64,000 nt of DNA from Xiphias gladius (GCF_016859285.1 NC_053418.1:9711501-9775500), one strand, 5' to 3'. Positions 48,001 to 61,700 are shown, counted from the stretch's first letter. The notes: generated from the letters alone by a model not told the origin. Translations and numbers: made by a program.

Positions 48001-50824
48001 GAATCATCTTTGAAAGTGTAACGCTTGACACCATTTCTTTCCTTCTCTAACTGAAAGAGATTTGGATTTCATATAGTGTTTATGACTGAAGGTTTTTGTA
48101 ACTTGCTTTGAACAATTAGGTATATATTTATTAAATTTACATAGTTAGATTTTTTTATATTATTCTGTTCACCTTTTGATGTGATTTTTTAAATTTTTGA
48201 TTCACGTCGATGTTGCAGCTTGGCAGAACACGATTAATCATATTTAAAAAGGTTCTACTTGATGAGTTAAACTTTTAATTATTGCATACTTAATAGTGGT
48301 TGTAGTTATTGTAGCAGGAGAAATTGTAGCAGTAGCAGTAGTCAAGACTGTAAATAGGTTTACTTTCCTCTTGTGGCCTTAACTTTTTGGATTCTTGTAC
48401 GGTATGAGGGAATGTGTTTAGATTCTTGATATTTCTCAAACCTGCAATAACTGATTTTTTTTTTTGGCCTTTTGGGGGCAGTGCAAACAAGTGAGCTCAA
48501 TACTGTCAAACCATCAAACTTTAAGTTGATATGCCGAACTTGTTAGAAAACAGCACACACATACAGCAGTCCCGGTTATGGAGCAACATCAGCGTTAACT
48601 AGGATTAATTAATTTGGGTGGGTTTTCAGAACACTTTTGGTGAAAACAGATGCCTGCTGTGGCCAAAAACGATGCTATGAGAGCAGTGAGATTAAAAAAA
48701 ACTGTAAAGTTGTGGGCCAGACAGCAAAACAATGAGTCAAAAACTCACTATAAAGCTACGTGAAGCCAAAGAGAGCAGGAGATTAGGGTGATTTTTTTGT
48801 CATTTCCACGAAATGAGAAATTGAAAGGGATTGTTTCACATTGTTTTCACTTTGTCGTTTGATACAATACTATTATAAAAATGTTGAATATAGCCACTTT
48901 AAATTGACTCAAGTATTTTTATTTACTACACTTTAAACTGATTCCATTATACACCATAAATTTGCCCCTATCGAACATTCAGTACAAAGAGTTAACAAAT
49001 TTACAAACTGTAATGTGTACTGCTCCGTTTTGCTCATGAGAGTAAATAATTGAAGCTCCTACATAACCAATGTACACCCACGCAAGTGTTCTCACTTTGC
49101 CTAATTATAATGATAATAATAATAATAACCTTTATTTATATAGCATTAATTAGACATTTTGTCACGGGGGTTTAATTAGACTTTGCTACACCTGTTATCA
49201 GATGCTGATAAAAAAATGTAAGTGTGGGTCTGCAAACTATTTGCCAAACAGAACATTGATTTTGGACGTCTCTCCAAAACCCTGGATTATTTTCAATGAT
49301 GATATTTTCATAAATTCACTGCCAATTTTTTTCAGTTAACTATTGCTCCGATAGCCACATATGACAAATAGAATACAAATAAGGTCAAAAATAGGGCAAA
49401 TGAAACTAATTGGTTAAAGGAGAAAATTGAGATTTTGGGAAAATATGCTTATTCGCCTTCTTGCCAAGAGCTGGATAAAAGGATTGATACAACTCTCATA
49501 TCTATACAGTAACATTAAATACACACCTGGAGGTGGAAGCCAACTAGCTTAGCTTAGCATAAAGACTGGAAACTGGGGGAAACAGCTGACCTTGCTCTGT
49601 CAAAAAGTACAGATTGTCATTTTTACATCTTTATACTATTTGTACACATCAAACAAATGCAATTTTATATGTTAATTATAGGTGCGTCTTTATAGGTGGT
49701 CGTAGGTGGATTTTGTTCTGCTATTTGTTTTCCCTGTTTCCCATCTTTGCACTACACTAAATTAACTGCCTCCCGGCTGCGGCTTCATATTGAACAGACA
49801 GACAGGAGAGTGGTATTGATCTGTAACTCTCAGCAAGAAAGCAAATAAGCATATTTCCAAAGATGTTGAACTATTCCTTTATGATTAGGACAATACAGAC
49901 AAATCTTACAGCTATGAATATAATGGAAGCATTTGAAATGTGTTAGAGTCACTATCAAGTCACTTGACCCTATTTTCTCAGTTTTTATTCAAATATTTAA
50001 AATAATATATTGACTGAATACAGAAAATTTGTTTTTGAAATATTGAAAAAATGTTTCCCACCCACATAATGCTCACCTCACACAAATTGAATCAGTTATA
50101 AAAGATTTTTTTTCAGTCTTTATCTAAAAATAAAATGACGATACGATGATGATGAAGCAGATGATACCGGAGCTATAGCCCTGAAAATCCAGATGAATTA
50201 CCTTTTTGTTTCACTTCAGTCATCTTACAAAAACCTGTATAGCTACATCCACATGCTTGTTTTACTGTTGCTATTTTTGTGAATGCAGTTAGGTAGCTAA
50301 CTACATCCTACTTCTAATAGCTCCTACTAAGCTCACCAGATCTATATGGATTGCCTAACAAATCTGTGATTTGGGCACCAATTCAAACAGCTGGAACCAG
50401 GCTACTAGCGCAAGTGTTTCCCCTCTGATTTTTTGCTTTAAGATTTGTTCACGCTTAGGTAAATGGAATCAGTTATGCCTGGAGGCTGCTGGATCTTAAT
50501 GTGAACTGAAACTTTACCAAATGGAAATAAGATTATGTCAAGCTGTAATAACAAAAAGGTTACCATGATTAGTGTGGATGGTACAAACAGACAAACTTAT
50601 ACAGATCTCCTTTTCCAATATCACTGGCTTTACTGAGAACATCCCTGTCTTTTAACAACTGTTTGTCATGACAATGGCAGTACCATGGTCAAACCAGAGG
50701 CCACTGTCCCTTTAAAGTACCATAATTCTGTTTCAATGCATTATAAATTTGATAATTTAAAGAAGAATTTCAGTAAAGTGAGAGTAATTCTTCAGTGAGC
50801 AGTTTCTTTGACAGAGAAACAAGG

Positions 50825-50865
<41 letters not shown>

Positions 50866-53800
50866 TCACCTGCGGGCTGAGCTCATTGCTCTTGGCCTGC
50901 CCCAGGCTGAGTTCTGTCAGTTGGATATCCACAGGGTAGATGATGGAGAAGCTGCAGTTCCTGCGCTGATGTGGCATCACCATGGTGAAGCTGCCCTCTG
51001 GACTCTGAGACATGATGTTACAGGCTTTGCGCGCGCGCACGCACACGAACACACACACGAACACACACACACACACACACACACACAGAAGAAGAGGTTT
51101 CAAATTAACAGTTCCCCATCACCAGAGAAACTCATTATTGACACCTCATGTTACAAATTGGACATAATCAAGGCTGACTGCGGGGAGGGGACACAATTAG
51201 GGTTGAGCATGGAAATCCAATTCCATTTCTGATGACAAAGATAAGAAAATAATGAAATTTGAATTGATAACAGTATGGTAGACTAAACGGGCACCAACAT
51301 GATTCGGAACACTTTACTCCTGCGGGCATGTTGTTAATTTCAAAACATTTTCATGGTAAAAGAGCCTTGCCAATCAAAGCTGAGGGGAGAATGTAAGAAT
51401 ATGTATTATTGAGTACTATTTGTTCTGAAAGTGCGTGATTTGAATGATGTTTGACTGTTGTGTATTTGTATCTCTTTTCCATTTTTATGTTGATAACTGT
51501 CACTCACATTTACAAAGGAAACAGAATAAATATAGATACTATCTGCTTTTATTTTTGGCTGGACAGTGCAGCCAGCCTTACATACACCACGACTGACTGA
51601 CTGAGTGAGCGACTGACTGACTGAGTGACGCAGTTACACCACTGGTCGGCCAGTCGAGTGTTCAAGTTTCCCCATTTGCAATTGCTCTTTCAAAATGAAT
51701 TGGCACAAATGCTTTCTATAGCATCGTCAGGGGGGGCGTGCACAGGCGGTGTTGCCAACTTAGCGCCTTTGTCACTAGATTTACCGACTTTTCAGATGAT
51801 GTTTTATGGCTGGTTTGATCCAATCGGAGCAGCACAGCAGAGGCTTGCGATCAGATAAAATAAAGGGACGATATTGTGGACAGGTACAGTTAATGGTCAA
51901 TGCTCTTTTTCCATACATAATCCATTTAAACCCCATTTATGGTGTCAGTGCTATTTCTTTGTCTTACAGCCAGACTGTGACTCTTATGTTATGTTGCTTG
52001 ACACAGTGTTAACACCGTGTTTGTCGAGCAGCTGGAAAGCAGGTGCATCCCTCTCATTCAGTCTCTTCCTCTCTCAGCCTTGATTAATGCTCAACCAAGC
52101 GCAAATGTCCAGGAAGAACACACATGCATGCACACAAGCAAGTGCGACCAGTCTAGCCCTCACCTTAAAACACAAACAAGCAGCAACACTCTTATTTAGA
52201 TTTAAGTCCTTTCCTTGGTCCTTGTTTATATTTTTTCTTGTGATATTTTTTTTCCCCCAATTTTGCTTTCTCTTTTATGGACTTGATATCTGTTCATTTT
52301 GCTTCGAAGCTACTGAGCCATAAAGTGACTTCAAAGATGCATAGCAGGACTCACGGAAGGGGTTATGTAGCTTTTTAACAGCGAGGGTGAAGCCACTGTC
52401 AGGGCTGTGAATGCGGAAGAAGATCATGGCGACATTCTGAGAGGAGCGGCTGGTGGATCCCGGTGCTGGAAAGGAGCAGTAGTCTGTGTAGCGCTGGTGC
52501 AGAGGGAGCTGGTGGTCCTGGCTGCTGGGGAACTTCTCTCCTTTCAAAACCCAGCCGTCAAACATCTGGATGAGGAAAGATTTGACACGAGTTATTTATA
52601 AACCACGACAGGCGATGATAAAAATAGCTAACACAAAACAGTACTTTACTTGTTTTGTTAATTCACAATTTCACTCACATTTTGTTTTCATTTGGAAACA
52701 TAATTCTGACATTACTCAAAGGAAAACATCAGTTAAGAGGTGAAACATTAAACTAAAACAACCAGTTTAGCTGTATGCCGCTGCTCCATGCTGGAACCTA
52801 GAGAAAAGGTACGAGTAAGAACTTGTATTGTAGCAGATGTAAAGCTGGATGGTCAGTAACTATGACAAGATGCCGGTTTCTGTCACTTTCGTCTAGGAAG
52901 ACTGGGAAAATGTGCATAAAAGGAAATACTAAAATAACACTTTGTATTATGATATGACATTTGCTGTTCATAATAAGTACAGAGAGAACATGATGGACAA
53001 CTGGAGACTGTGTAGCTAAATCTTATATTGGATAAATATGAGGTTGCCCACCAAGCAAAAAAAGAATATAAACTGATTACATCAAGTATATTGAATCTAT
53101 GTTTCAGTGGACCAATATGCCAGTCTCCAAAAATCCCTATGCTTTCTTTTAAGCTTGATTCAAGCATACACTGTAGTGTAAAGATAGTACATTCATTTTA
53201 TTTCTACAGCTTTCCAACCATTAACGATTCACATCACCATCCACAATGCTGCATTGTGAAGCCTATTTGATAACCATCATTATCCGGTGCGAATTTTGTT
53301 TTAGAAATATTCAGTAAATCATGTTTAAAAAGATAAAGGTGTTAAAAAAAAGACAAAAATATGGGGTGTTTGGTTTTGTTGAACACGATCAGCATCTTTC
53401 TCTTGATGCTGATGTGTGCAGGTTACAAACTGCTGCTGCTGACTTCACCCCAATCTTCAAACGCAGCCAGTATTATTAAGTGACAGAATTCCCAGTCTTT
53501 CTCCCCACCATGCCTTTCAACAGTTTGGCCCACATGAACTGAAACTGCAATGTAAGTGGCAGGCTTGGCTTCAGAACCAAAGCCCACGCTTCCCACACTT
53601 GCTCTGGGTAATGTGACCAATGCAGACAGGATCCAGAGTGGTTTTTGGCCCTTACATTCTGCCTCAACCCTGTTTGGCACCATTTTAATCGAACAGAAGA
53701 AGATGAAATAGAATTCAGGGTTTAAATGGAAAAGCAATGAACTTCCTGTTTTCCTCTCTCTGAGAGGGTAGGGGCTGTGTGTGTGATATTTTTGGTAAGT

Positions 53801-54918
53801 GGGTCCAACCTTGATGAAATCTCCAGCGCTGCAGTCGATACTGACTTCAGACAGCTCCAGACCGATGACCTCACTGGGCTCAGCGATGATGAAAGCAGCG
53901 CAGGCCAGCTGTGGCCCAGATGCCACAAAGGTGAAGTAGCCATCAGTGGCCAGCATGTCCAAGCATCCTACACACACACACACAAATACATGCAATGTTT
54001 GGTCATCATGACAGCGAATGGATTCACAAAACACTGTCACACATCATTTGACCACGAGAAAACATCACTGATTTAGTCTAATCTTAAAAAATGGGTCGTG
54101 AAGTGAAAGTGTGATGGAAATCAGCCTTATGGTCAAATACAACAAATCTTCCAGTGTTCAAACGACACAAGTGTTGACTGGAGAATTGTTTTGTTTTTTT
54201 TCTGTTCATACAATAGAGCTGATTTACCTCTGTGGAGTTTGTGCCAAAATAGACTGAGAGCGCCAAACTCAATCTGATGGAAGTGGACTTACGTGACCAC
54301 TGACATTTTCTTCATTTATAATATTCATAAATTTTGACGGTGTGCATGGAAATTCTAAATAGAGGTACTATAGTCACTGCAGGCAACATACTGTATAAAG
54401 GATATGTACTGTGAAGCTGTGGGCATGGATTGATAGACTGACTGACTCTACAGTATCTGCCTGGACACCAGAGTTGCGGTGAACATCTCTGCACTGACTA
54501 CTTTTAATTATGTTAAGGGTTTCCTTGTTGTTTGCCAAGTCGGTAAACGGTGTCAAGCATAATCAGCTCCCGAATAAAGCCATTGTTTACAGCAGCACTT
54601 ACTGAGAGGTCGGCGGAAAATAAAATCCTCCGATTCTCTTTTCTGGTCCAGACTGAGCAGAGAATATAATCCATCTGAAGCTTCGTTGTCCTGAATGAAA
54701 CATGACAGGAAACAGGCGTCAAGTTCCAGGTCAAAGCTTTACTTTAAAGACATCGGCTTAACCTGCCCGACTTAATCAATAATCACACCTCACTTTAGTT
54801 TCACTATAAAAAAAAGAAAAAAAAAACGGGAGCTCACCTCAATGTGGCGACTGAGCCCCATCCTTGATGAGAGGGAGATCAGAAGGAGGAACAGCTGGGC
54901 GCGCAGAGCCGGCGACAT
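45072..54918 (-). CDS. crhbp: Corticotropin-releasing-hormone-binding protein (complete, seven exons)
   Basis: Secreted glycoprotein that binds CRH and urocortin-type peptides and limits their action in the stress axis. Exons in coding order: 54918-54838, 54690-54603, 53967-53810, 52565-52355, 51024-50870, 46299-46179, 45226-45072. They have GT-AG borders and sum to 322 codons plus TGA, the same length as human [23 protein letters not shown] is the signal peptide. Then [73 protein letters not shown] and [20 protein letters not shown] all match the family. Ten mature cysteines, enough for the five conserved disulphides, are present, and the N-glycosylation sequon NCS is kept. No break in frame. 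Confidence 0.96.
45945..46070. repeat. Degenerate (CATAG)n minisatellite in crhbp intron 6
   Basis: Repeating CATAGCATAG, TATAGCAT and AACATA units with many single-base changes over about 125 bp, between exons 6 and 7 of crhbp. Confidence 0.8.
46596..47463 (+). mobile_element. Decayed Tc1/mariner-type transposon in crhbp intron 5
   Basis: Bounded by TA dinucleotides (46594-46595 and 47464-47465) with termini CACCGATCAGC and GCTCATCGGTG. An interrupted transposase runs on the + strand. [20 protein letters not shown] is the N-terminal helix-turn-helix. Frameshifts and stops follow. Then comes a long open piece with [11 protein letters not shown] (second catalytic Asp block), [20 protein letters not shown] and RGLVESIP at the end. 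The usual third acidic residue (PIE) is Lys here (PIK). The element is about 870 bp, shorter than a full Tc1 (about 1.3-1.6 kb), so it has internal deletions. Confidence 0.8.
49106..49165. repeat. Possible LINE 3'-tail fragment
   Basis: AATAATAATAATAACCTTTATTTATATAGCA (given here as a pattern: ATAn then CTTTATTTATATAGCA) resembles 3' tails of common fish retroelements. It is short and weakly supported. Confidence 0.3.
49415..49881. mobile_element. Foldback (long inverted repeat) non-autonomous element in crhbp intron 5
   Basis: Starts TAAAGGAGAAAATTGAGATT and ends GTTGAACTATTCCTTTA. The two ends align as inverted repeats over about 40 bp, sharing ATATGCTTATT near both ends. Inner arms also pair: AGCTTAGCTTAGCATAAAG with its partial complement on the far side, and ACTGGAAACTGGGGGAAACA with GTTTTCCCTGTTTCCC. 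I recognise this as a very common palindromic repeat of fish genomes. It has no coding sequence. Confidence 0.75.
50832..50865. repeat. (GT)n microsatellite abutting crhbp exon 5 donor
   Basis: On the coding strand the donor GTGAGAC is followed at once by (CA)n of about 34 bp. Confidence 0.95.
51030..51086. repeat. Alternating (CG)(CA)n tract at crhbp exon 5 acceptor
   Basis: GCGCGCGCACGCACACGAACACAC followed by (CA)n (given here as a pattern of GC, CG and CA steps). On the coding strand it is TG- and CG-rich and ends in GCAAAG, the acceptor of exon 5, replacing the normal pyrimidine tract. Confidence 0.9.
51588..51630. repeat. (GACT)n tetranucleotide repeat
   Basis: About ten GACT/GAGT/GAGC units in a crhbp intron. 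Confidence 0.9.
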
Positions 54919-54992
54919 GCTGAAGTGCCTCTCTCGGTAAAGCGTCTCCAGGAGCAGAGGGGGATATAACGGCGCTGGCTGTGAAGTGGCAG

Positions 54993-55000
54993 CTTTTATA
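54993..55000 (-). promoter_or_regulatory. crhbp: crhbp TATA box
   Basis: TATAAAAG on the coding strand, about 75 bp upstream of the start codon, gives a predicted TSS near 54965 and a short 5' UTR. A (CAGG)n/(CCTG)n tetranucleotide run at 55008-55042 lies directly upstream. Confidence 0.65.
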
Positions 55001-55007
55001 GCAGCAC

Positions 55008-55012
55008 AGGCA

Positions 55013-55042
<30 letters not shown>
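55008..55042. repeat. (CAGG)n tetranucleotide repeat in crhbp promoter
   Basis: About eight CAGG/CAGA units immediately upstream of the crhbp TATA box. Confidence 0.93.
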
Positions 55043-55043
<1 letters not shown>

Positions 55044-58000
55044 CTACAGCAGAGGGTCACTGAGAAAACACTGAACCGAGGGGACTTGCGGTGATTTAGA
55101 TCATGTGTGAAAAGCTGTCATTCAAAGCCATATATGGGCATTTAAATTGGCTTGGCTGGGTGTGAGACCAATAACAACTGCGTAGAATTTACAAATCTAT
55201 TTAAAAGCCACGATGTATTCCTGCCAAATTTGAGAATATTACTTAGATAGGCTGTTTCATTGTTTGGCGGTTATTAGATTATGGCGGCACTTTATTATTG
55301 AAAATGAGGCTATCAAGACAAATATTGAAATATAAATCTAGAAGCACATGAAAATTTATCAGATGTGCAAAACATTTCAAATCTGATAAATCATTTTAGA
55401 CTTACTGTTATAGAGTTACTTTGAACATTTGGCCAGATTAAAATGAATTTATAAGATCATTTGCACTTTTTCTGTACATGAATGGGTATTGTCCCTGATA
55501 AATAAAGACATTGTGATAAAATGTTAAAGTCACATACAGGCACATTTGTTTTATGGAAATTTCATATGTGAAATTCATCTATCGTTGCACAAGTTAAAAG
55601 ATAAATGTCATATCTGCTTATTGTTCAATGAATGAAATGCTTATGTTAAACAAGGGCCCACATGCAAATATGGACTTGTACCCTGCACTGACCTGGATTC
55701 AGTTCTCAACGGCAGGACCTGAGGCTTGACCAGGAAGTCCGAACAAGACAAGTTGCAGTGTCTGTGAGTGGGAAGCCGGTGAGGGATCATAGGGCAGTGG
55801 TGGCATTAAGGTTCTCTTTAATACCCTGTGAGGGACAGGTCTAAAATCTGTAAACCTTTGCCTCAGAGCAAATGCTGACTGTAGAGGAGAAGTTTTCCGA
55901 TAGCACTAATGTTGGACCGAATCACCCAAGTCTTTGTTAATTCCTAATGTGTATCATAGTACTTGTTTTTCTCAACCCCTCTGTTATAAATGTCATTTCT
56001 AGGAGACAGGGATTGCCTGAAAAGGATGTAGACTACCATCCGCCTCCACTCATACCCATGGAATTGCCAGCCGCACATTACTTTGCCTTTTAGCTCGCCT
56101 TCCTTTCCCCCTTTCTTCCTGCTCTGGGGTCAGTGGCCTCCACATTCTGTAGGCTCGACCAATTTAATGGCCAAATTCTGGTTCACCGTGCTGGTTATAA
56201 GGCATGGGCGAGACAGGAGAGACATCCAGGGAAAACTGGGTTTACCTACTTCTAAAGAACCTTCTCTATCTCCCTGTCATTAACAGAGAAATCATGGAGA
56301 AGTTTTGCTGATCTGTCTTTCTAGACCAAGAGTTTAGAGCAGCTAGATTGACACTGTGGCAGCAAAAACATATCAACAAATCCAATCAGCAACTTCAAAC
56401 AGTATTTCTATCTTTATATTGAGTTTAGAAAATACATTCTGTAATCAGTTAGTAGGTAACACTAATTTTGTTCCACTCTAGCATACAAAGATCCTCACAC
56501 AATCAGATTAGAGGAGAAGTTTGTTTAGATAGCATGGCAGATCTTTTATATTTGATGAAATACTGTTGTCCCCATTGTTTTGGCAAGCACATGTTACCTG
56601 CTACAGTTGGTATAACTTATACTACTGCTGCAGTAGAGCAGCATTAGATTTTGCCAGACACTGGTCATTAAGTGTATGGTTGTGTTGTTCCGTGCATATC
56701 TGTGTGGGAGAGGAATTCACAATTCGGCCACTGGCGCCGTGAATACTCGACCAGCGATGACCCACCTGGGTGTTTTTCTGCTGCTGAGACCCAGCCAGAT
56801 AGATTAAAATGTTCCGCTGTATTCGAAAGCACGGTATTTATTACATCTATTTAAAAAACAAGAACAAACTGTAGATAGAGTTACAGTTTGCACAACAAAA
56901 AGAAAAAAAAAGGAACAGAATGTAGGTATAGGAAAGGAGGGAGCGGGAAATAGTCCGAGAGAGAGAAACTGTGATGTAATTTGGTTTGGAGTGACACTGC
57001 AAATTCATTTGGATGAGACTAATTGTGGGTGTCCATGCTGCCATTGTGAAAGGTCAAACTAGCTGTCAACGTTCGTGCACACTTCTGATAGCACAGCCCA
57101 CACGTTCTCTCATTCATCTGAAATGAAGACGAGAGAATCTGTGTGAAACTCTGGCTCGCAATTATCTGGAGCTAATGATAGCTGACATTTTCTCATAGCG
57201 ATGAAGGTCTGTGATGCCAAACATAGGAGTGCAAACCAAAAAAAACAGAACAATGATGAACATAATGAATAACATTTGGTTTAACACCACCTCAGTCTGT
57301 TGTCTACAATGCTGATGACCTATTCAAGGTGTATTACTTTCATTTAAAAGCCAGTGGTCAGTGATAATTATTAGTTGTCTTACAAAGTCCTTGTGTTGAG
57401 AAGATGTCTGAACCTATTAGCCGAAGTCTCGCTGCTAAAGTGTGTTCTGCTAATGTGAATGACAGCAGAGGGAAAGGAAAATGTTAGCAAAACGCTAGAT
57501 GGTGTGTGTCTTTCATGCGCCGGCATGTGCTACAAGTGTTTATCCCTAAGCAATTTTACACAAATGCTACGATGTGTGTGATGTGGAGCTATGATATATA
57601 CTGTAATTGTTTAAATTGTTTAAATTTTATGAAATGAATCGATAGATTTTGATGAACAAGTAACCCCACATTCTCATTATACTGCTCTAAATGATGAACC
57701 GCTATATCAATTCATATTATGCTGGTCTATTCACAGATAATCATGTCTAACCCCTCTTCCCCTATTACCCTCCCCAAACCCTCACCATTTCACTGAAAGT
57801 CTCGAATGAATGATTCAACATCCTGTGCTGACTGACACGATTAACGTCCTGTGCAAATGTGTCACATTGCAGAAACCAGGATAAAAAATGAAACGGTGGC
57901 AAGACAAAATCAACAAACAATTACATGAATAAAACGTGACAGCTTACAAAAGTATCCCACTAATATGTGACTTAAAAACACAGACCGACAAACACGGACG

Positions 58001-58619
58001 GTACATATTGAGTTAGCTATTAGAATCAGTGAATTTTGTTTGGTGTACACAAGTTGGCTAATGTCCCTGCCCTGATGTTGGTGAAAATGTAACATGAAAA
58101 TCAGATATGTTTACAATTAAATCAATTAAGAAGGATCCCTGTCCTCATTACTAACATAAATCCCAGTGAAAGTGTCAGCTGCCTCTGTCTCAACAAGACA
58201 AAACACTACAACTCCATCTGGTGGCAAATGTAGGAACAGGTTTAATTATTTTGGGTCGATGAGGTTCACCACAATGCAATAGGTAGTAATCAAGAACCAT
58301 ACCCGCGATTTTCTTAAAAGTGCAAACAATTCTTTTCATCAGAATTTTTCTTAAAGACAGAAGCAGTTTGAAATTTTAAGGGGCGTAATTTTGGAGTGCC
58401 CTCTCTGTCGGTGAAGATTGCCTCAGCTGGCCAGATGTGGCAGGCAGCCCACCATGTGGTCAAAGTTAAATCACAATGATTGTTGACTCCAGACATTAGG
58501 GCCTTAACCCTGCCTTGTATCCCAGCATGCAACCTCCTTCTGTACACCTGGTCCCTGTCAAAGATAGCTCATATAGCTAAGTATTTTGCTTTGTTGTTCA
58601 TTGTGTGTTGTCTCCCTTA

Positions 58620-58648
58620 CACACACAGGCACACACACACACACGCAG

Positions 58649-58687
<39 letters not shown>

Positions 58688-58700
58688 CACACACACGTAC
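58620..58700. repeat. (CA)n microsatellite
   Basis: About 80 bp of CA repeat with a few interruptions (GCAGCC, TGCA, GT). Confidence 0.95.
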
Positions 58701-61700
58701 ACTACTTGTGTGTGGATCTGTCTGTCAACGCAGCAGTCCAGCCCAGCTCTCCTTATTGCCTGACCGACCCATTCATCTCCTGTTGGGGCCGTAATGAGCC
58801 GACCCTCCCCGTTTGGACCAACCTGACAGAGAGAGATTACTTTAAAGCCTGCATGGATTTTCTTGCTTGTCCCCTCCTCCCCATTCCTCTCCCATGAAAG
58901 TGGTTAATTCAAAGTACATTAATGAGGAGCGATGGATAACACACTCTTCTTTTAATTACCTTCCAGCAGAGTTCTTCAGGGGAGGTCTGGTGACTCCCAT
59001 CTCATGCTGGCCTGTTGGCTTGAATTGCTTTTACTGGTAAAAGTCTTTTATCTGATACATTTTGTAGTCAGGATAAATTATAATGAATAATTTAGGGGTC
59101 AGTCATAGAGACACTGTATATCAAGGTAAGAAATAACAGGATATGCAAAATAAACCATCATAAAAAGTGTTTTAGTTTGACTTTGATTCACTTATTCTCT
59201 CTAAGCATGTGCAAGCTTAGTTCAATGTTTGTCACACACTTTCCCGTATTAAGTCATTATTTACAAGGTTATTGGACAAACCATGATTTTATTAATCTTT
59301 AAGAATACAATGATATTGTTCAAACTGTGTATTGATCATGTTGAGATATTGTACATACCTGAAAGACCCACTGGAAAAGCTTTTGAACCGCTTTCTGTTG
59401 TCTTTGGCCTGGGAAACTAACAAACACATTTACAAATTGTGCAGTGATGATTGATGGCGCATCCAGATTGAAGAGAATAATTCTACATAATTATATACAG
59501 AGGTCACTGTGGAAAAATTGTTCCAGAGCAGCAAGGGATAGGTTAGACAGACTGACACAATCAGAGAGCAGTGGCCAAAAATTTAACTAAAGGCCTGAGG
59601 GAGTAAAATCATTGCTTAAAAAATGTTTCTTGTTTTTTGATTGGAAAGGAAGTAGTTCCTGCAAAGTTAAAAAATCATCACATTACATATATATTTGTAT
59701 ACATTTTGTTTAATATTCCAACTACAGTCTATTCTATTAGGTTTTGCTGTCATAGCTTACTCAATACTAACTCACTACAGCCTGATCCTATACCCAGATT
59801 AATGTGACCCTGATCTCCAAGCTCGGCCTGGTGGAAAAACACAAGACAAAGTTGAAATGAATTGAAATTATGACAGGACATAATTGATATGGGTCCTTGT
59901 AAGATCACTTGTTCTTTCAAACAGACGATTCATATCAGTTTGATTTGTTTTATTCAGAGGAGTCAGAGGAAAACAGATGAGAGATGATTTCAATGAGAGC
60001 AAGTCTGCTTTGGTATAGTGTATAATAGGGTACCTGCTGGGTTAATGATTAAGGACTACCTCCTATCTTTATGGAGCACACTTTTTTTCTGCAGACTGCA
60101 TTCCTTTTTGTACAAAGTCTCAAGAGGCTCCTCAATCTTGCCTAATTGCAAATACTCAGTTTTTCTAAGGCAAACTGAGTTCCCAACTCTGCATTCTTAC
60201 AGAGGAGCTGGGAGTGCGCAGCTGTGTATGACAGTTAGAGTCCCTTGAATTTTAGCAAAATCTGCTTCCTTTAACCCAGATCTGACTGATCATGCGTATG
60301 CAATTTGGATATATAAACTGTATGTTGTCCCCTAAACATACAGTTTGAAGTTCCCTGGTTGAAGTTCCCTCAAACTCTGAAACATGTCTGCTCAGGGCAG
60401 GTGGGTGGGCCTTTGACACTCAGTAAATGTGTTCCTTCATCATTCAGCCTCCACTGTGGTCTGGCCAGTCTTTTTCAGCCTAATAAACATTGATTAGTCC
60501 ACATAATCAATGCACTCAATGACAATGATTCAGTGCACTGCATAAATGTATCGACTGCAATCACCTATAAACAGCAGCCCTCTTTTTCATGCATTTTCTG
60601 CAATTTATTAGCTATGTTTTGATGGAACAATAATTATACAACTCTCCGTAGCATCAAGAGACATATTTCATTAAGTGATACCGAGATGAGATAAAATATA
60701 TTGACCATCTGTCTAGATTCTTTTAAAAAAATAAATAAATAATTGTATGAATGAATAAAAAACATTTTTGCACAGCACTGTGGTCCTCTCAACAGCCACC
60801 AGAAGGTGGCAATGTTTAGCTGCTGTTGGCTTTAAAGCGCTGTCAGGTCTTGGTTGCTTTCTTATCATGAAGTGTTTCACACTAAATTGTATGTTCTGTA
60901 GTTTAGCAAAGGTGAGTGAACTAAATGAAAAAGGAATATGACCAGAAATCTGTTTTTTCAGTGCTTAAAATTCAGTTAGAATCAGGGGATTCAAATTGGG
61001 AAATGAAGCGGAACAACTGTTGGATATTAACCTCAAAACCATAGTGTAATACAAAACTAGTTTCGCCACCTGCGTTGAGGTTCGGCATGTAAAAGGACAT
61101 CTAACCTGTCAGTCTGGGTGAGGAAAGTTTTTGGGGAATACCATAACACACCTGTCTGCTCATATAGTTTCAACAGCACCACTGAAGATCCAAAAGAGAG
61201 CCATGTGAAATATCATCTTTCACTAAACAGTTGAGGTGAAAGAAAACGTGCAGAAGGAAAACCCCAACATGAAGCATGTAACTTTTCTATTCCTGGTTTC
61301 TGTGGCCATGCATGACCAGGTCATGTAATGAATGTTGATAAAGTAGAGAAGCCGGTTTAATCAGGACAGATCACTATGCAGAGGTGGAGAATGTCAGAGA
61401 GAGCAGGCACAGCTGCTTAGTGAGAAATCCAATATTGACTGTCGGGATAAATGTCCTGCATATTCTCTCATCTGTCCCAGGGGCCGTGGTATTATGCCTC
61501 TCACGTTAGCACTCCTAATTGTATTAAAAATGGCTTGTTATTGGGAGAAAAATGACTGAGAAAACTATCATGATTATTGCCTCTCAACAACGTTGGCTCC
61601 CAGAGCTGAAGAGGTGAAGTAATTGTCATGGCTTTGGAAAATGTCAAAAATCGGGCGATGCAGTCTCTTTTGAAAGAAACCGTGGCTTTGATTGATCGTG

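Noticed and set aside
51588..51630. CRISPR-like tandem repeats, also considered for the dinucleotide arrays.
   Set aside because: There are no spacers of regular length; these are simple-sequence repeats in a vertebrate genome.
53423..54040. Reverse frame of 205 codons.
   Set aside because: It contains the genuine crhbp exon 53810-53967, but the rest is read-through into introns.
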